The notes below the pieces were generated by a model, which saw only the letters and a list, made by a program, of their open reading frames with translations, had not been told where the DNA came from and ran no database searches. A program made the position numbers and the translations under genes. From positions 1-15,616 of the forward strand of contig CAIVDG010000289.1 of assembly GCA_903904615.1 (NCBI GenBank): a DNA stretch of 15,616 bases, in the 5' to 3' direction. This DNA is from an uncultured Acidimicrobiaceae bacterium. GTDB taxonomy: Bacteria > Actinomycetota > Acidimicrobiia > Acidimicrobiales > Ilumatobacteraceae. Shown in pieces: positions 14,665 to 15,616 of this stretch; position 1 is the first letter of the stretch; each line of letters starts with the position of its first letter.

Positions 14665-14973
14665 TTATTCCTTGTAGAGCCAACCAGAGAAAAAGCCAAA
14701 AACCGCATCGAGGGCACCTACATAAGCGGTGAACACCACCACTGTTGCCAAAACGATGAGTGAATACCGACGGACTTCTGGCCACTTTGGCCATGCCACC
14801 TTTTTCATTTCATCGTTGACCTCGCGCAAATACTGCACGGGACCGATCTTCGGTTCGTCACGACCCTTGGTGCGAGCCTGCGGCTGAGTACGCACGGGAT
14901 TGCCCTGTTCATTCAGGGCTCCCATTCGCTTCAGTGCGCGCTTTTGCTCGCGGTTCAGATCTTGACTTGACAT
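14665..14973 (-). CDS. secE: Preprotein translocase subunit SecE
   Basis: SecE clamps the SecY channel in the inner membrane. The 102-residue protein is the short, single-span form. A hydrophilic, charged N-terminal region (about 1 to 45) precedes the conserved amphipathic segment EMKKVAWPKWPEVRRYS (55 to 71) and one membrane helix (about 71 to 95, LIVLATVVVFTAYVGALDAVFGFF). The ATG at 14973 has AAAGGA about 3 to 5 bases upstream, rather close but the only sensible start. It begins 31 bases after tRNA-Trp and overlaps the nusG ribosome binding site at its end. The secE-nusG pairing is conserved across bacteria. Confidence 0.97.
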   Translation of the reverse strand: MSSQDLNREQKRALKRMGALNEQGNPVRTQPQARTKGRDEPKIGPVQYLREVNDEMKKVAWPKWPEVRRYSLIVLATVVVFTAYVGALDAVFGFFSGWLYKE

Positions 14974-15004
14974 TTCCTTTGTTCTCTCTCGTATGTGTTC
15001 TCTG

Positions 15005-15077
15005 CAGGGCAGGAGGGATTTGAACCCCCGACCATCGGTTTTGGAGACCGGCGCTCTACCAGCTGAGCTACTGCCCT
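15005..15077 (-). tRNA. trnW: tRNA-Trp (anticodon CCA)
   Basis: The minus strand folds as a complete 73-base cloverleaf: acceptor AGGGCAG/CTGCCCT, D stem GCTC/GAGC with loop AGCTGGTA, anticodon loop CTCCAAA (anticodon CCA, Trp), T loop TTCAAAT and discriminator G73. The 3' CCA is not encoded; the next bases are CAG. The first anticodon-stem pair is C27 with A43, a mismatch; E. coli tRNA-Trp has C-G here. The T stem has one G-T pair. It sits inside the operon between rpmG and secE, so it must be cut out of a longer transcript unless a promoter lies in the short gap upstream. Confidence 0.97.
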
Positions 15078-15085
15078 CTACTGCC

Positions 15086-15113
15086 TCTCGCGTTGTCCGA
15101 AGACTTCACGAGA
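15086..15113 (-). other. Hairpin between rpmG and tRNA-Trp
   Basis: TCTCG/CGAGA forms an outer stem and GTC-TTCG-GAC an inner stem with a stable UUCG loop, 9 bases before the tRNA 5' end. No T run follows, so it is not a terminator; a processing signal for release of the tRNA is one option. A direct repeat of GGTGCC (10 bp apart) lies nearby at about 15121 to 15136. Confidence 0.35.
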
Positions 15114-15152
15114 AGACCGCCGGCACCTATTGGCACCGATTAGAGGTCTCGA

Positions 15153-15317
15153 CTAGCGAGTTTCCTTGTGATTGGTATGACGACGATCGCGCGCGCAGTA
15201 CTTCTTCATTTCCAGACGCTCGCGGTCGTTGATCTTTGACTTCATGGTGATGTAGTTGCGCTCTTTGCACTCTGTGCATTCGAGCGTAATTTTCACACGC
15301 TTATCACTCTTGGCCAT
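15153..15317 (-). CDS. rpmG: 50S ribosomal protein L33
   Basis: Small 54-residue L33 protein of the large subunit near the E site. Translation from the ATG at 15317 begins MAKSDKRVKITLECTECKER, continues through NYITMKSKINDRERLEMKKY and ends CARDRRHTNHKETR before TAG at 15153-15155. An AAGGAAGGGG ribosome site lies upstream. The zinc-binding form of L33 has two CxxC pairs; here the first is intact (Cys14, Cys17), but the second reads CARD, with Cys41 and Asp44, so the fourth ligand is Asp or is lost. It is 33 bp after tuf and upstream of tRNA-Trp and secE, the common rpmG-trnW-secE order. Confidence 0.96.
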   Translation of the reverse strand: MAKSDKRVKITLECTECKERNYITMKSKINDRERLEMKKYCARDRRHTNHKETR

Positions 15318-15350
15318 TGTGAGGCCCCTTCCTTAGAGACTGATTCGTAC

Positions 15351-15616
15351 TTACTTGAGAATCTTGGTGACGCGACCAGCACCAACAGTGCGGCCACCTT
15401 CACGAATAGCAAAACGCAAACCCTCATCCATCGCGATGGGCTTACCCAACTCAACAGTCATCTGCACATTGTCACCAGGCATCACCATTTCAGTACCAGC
15501 AGGCAACTGAACAGTTCCGGTCACGTCAGTAGTACGGAAGAAAAACTGCGGACGATAGTTATTGAAGAAAGGCTTATGACGACCGCCTTCTTCCTTCTTC
15601 AACACATACACCTGAC
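15351..15616 (-). CDS. tuf: Elongation factor Tu, C-terminal part (cut by window edge)
   Basis: The last 88 codons of a second EF-Tu gene. The peptide reads QVYVLKKEEGGRHKPFFNNY, then RPQFFFRTTDVTGTVQLPAG and so on to the conserved end GLRFAIREGGRTVGAGRVTKILK, stop TAA at 15351. This is domain III, which contacts tRNA and EF-Ts. It is a separate copy from the tuf at the left edge because it lies upstream of rpmG, about 15 kb away. A tuf placed directly before rpmG-trnW-secE resembles the tufB position of many proteobacteria. The reading frame is intact in the visible part. Confidence 0.97.
   Translation of the reverse strand, partial: QVYVLKKEEGGRHKPFFNNYRPQFFFRTTDVTGTVQLPAGTEMVMPGDNVQMTVELGKPIAMDEGLRFAIREGGRTVGAGRVTKILK

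Noticed and set aside
1..15616. Mobile element, CRISPR array, toxin-antitoxin or other accessory system
   Set aside because: No transposase, integrase, spaced repeats or unassigned gene was seen; genes fill the window except for short control regions.

Overview
This window carries an almost uninterrupted translation and transcription gene cluster, with every gene on the minus strand. In transcription order (high to low coordinates) it reads: tuf (3' end), rpmG, tRNA-Trp, secE, nusG, rplK, rplA, rplJ, rplL, rpoB, rpoC, rpsL, rpsG, fusA, tuf (5' end). This is the classic rif/str ribosomal and RNA polymerase superoperon with a tuf gene at each end. No mobile element, CRISPR array, phage gene or accessory cargo is visible, and I found no undescribed biological system.

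The organism looks like an actinobacterium of moderate GC content. RpoC has the long charged coiled-coil insertion after the first zinc-binding region that is known from actinobacterial RNA polymerases. NusG has the long acidic N-terminal extension common in that phylum. Several residues (an EF-Tu GTMGHIDHGKTTL start, L11 with PVGTALGPHG, an RpoC segment GGLEPKEELKAKQ) and the modest GC make a deep lineage such as Acidimicrobiia more likely than Mycobacterium or Streptomyces relatives. That assignment is an inference from memory, not a search.

Layout. The right block (15616 to 13972) ends one tuf, then has rpmG, a tRNA-Trp inside the operon, and the tightly coupled secE-nusG pair. The middle block (13928 to 11503) holds rplK-rplA and rplJ-rplL, with a 234 bp gap before rplJ that folds into nested hairpins and fits the L10 autoregulatory leader. 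A 406 bp gap separates rplL from rpoB. It contains a good Rho-independent terminator or attenuator followed by a strong sigma70-type promoter, so rpoBC can be transcribed both by read-through and on its own. The left block is rpoB-rpoC, then rpsL-rpsG-fusA-tuf, with a weaker promoter candidate and a stop-codon-proximal hairpin after rpoC.

Together the genes make the RNA polymerase beta and beta' subunits, the NusG elongation factor that can link polymerase to ribosome, the ribosomal stalk and its base (L10, L12, L11), L1, L33, decoding-centre proteins S12 and S7, both GTPase elongation factors that act at the stalk, and SecE of the translocon.

The points most worth a second look are residue-level. 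S12 has Arg at position 88, where Lys is usual and where Lys-to-Arg gives streptomycin resistance in Mycobacterium. L11 lacks a conserved proline in its thiopeptide-binding segment. L33 has only three of four zinc-ribbon cysteines. RpoB has unusual residues in and just after the rifampicin region. RpoC ends in a long acidic tail.
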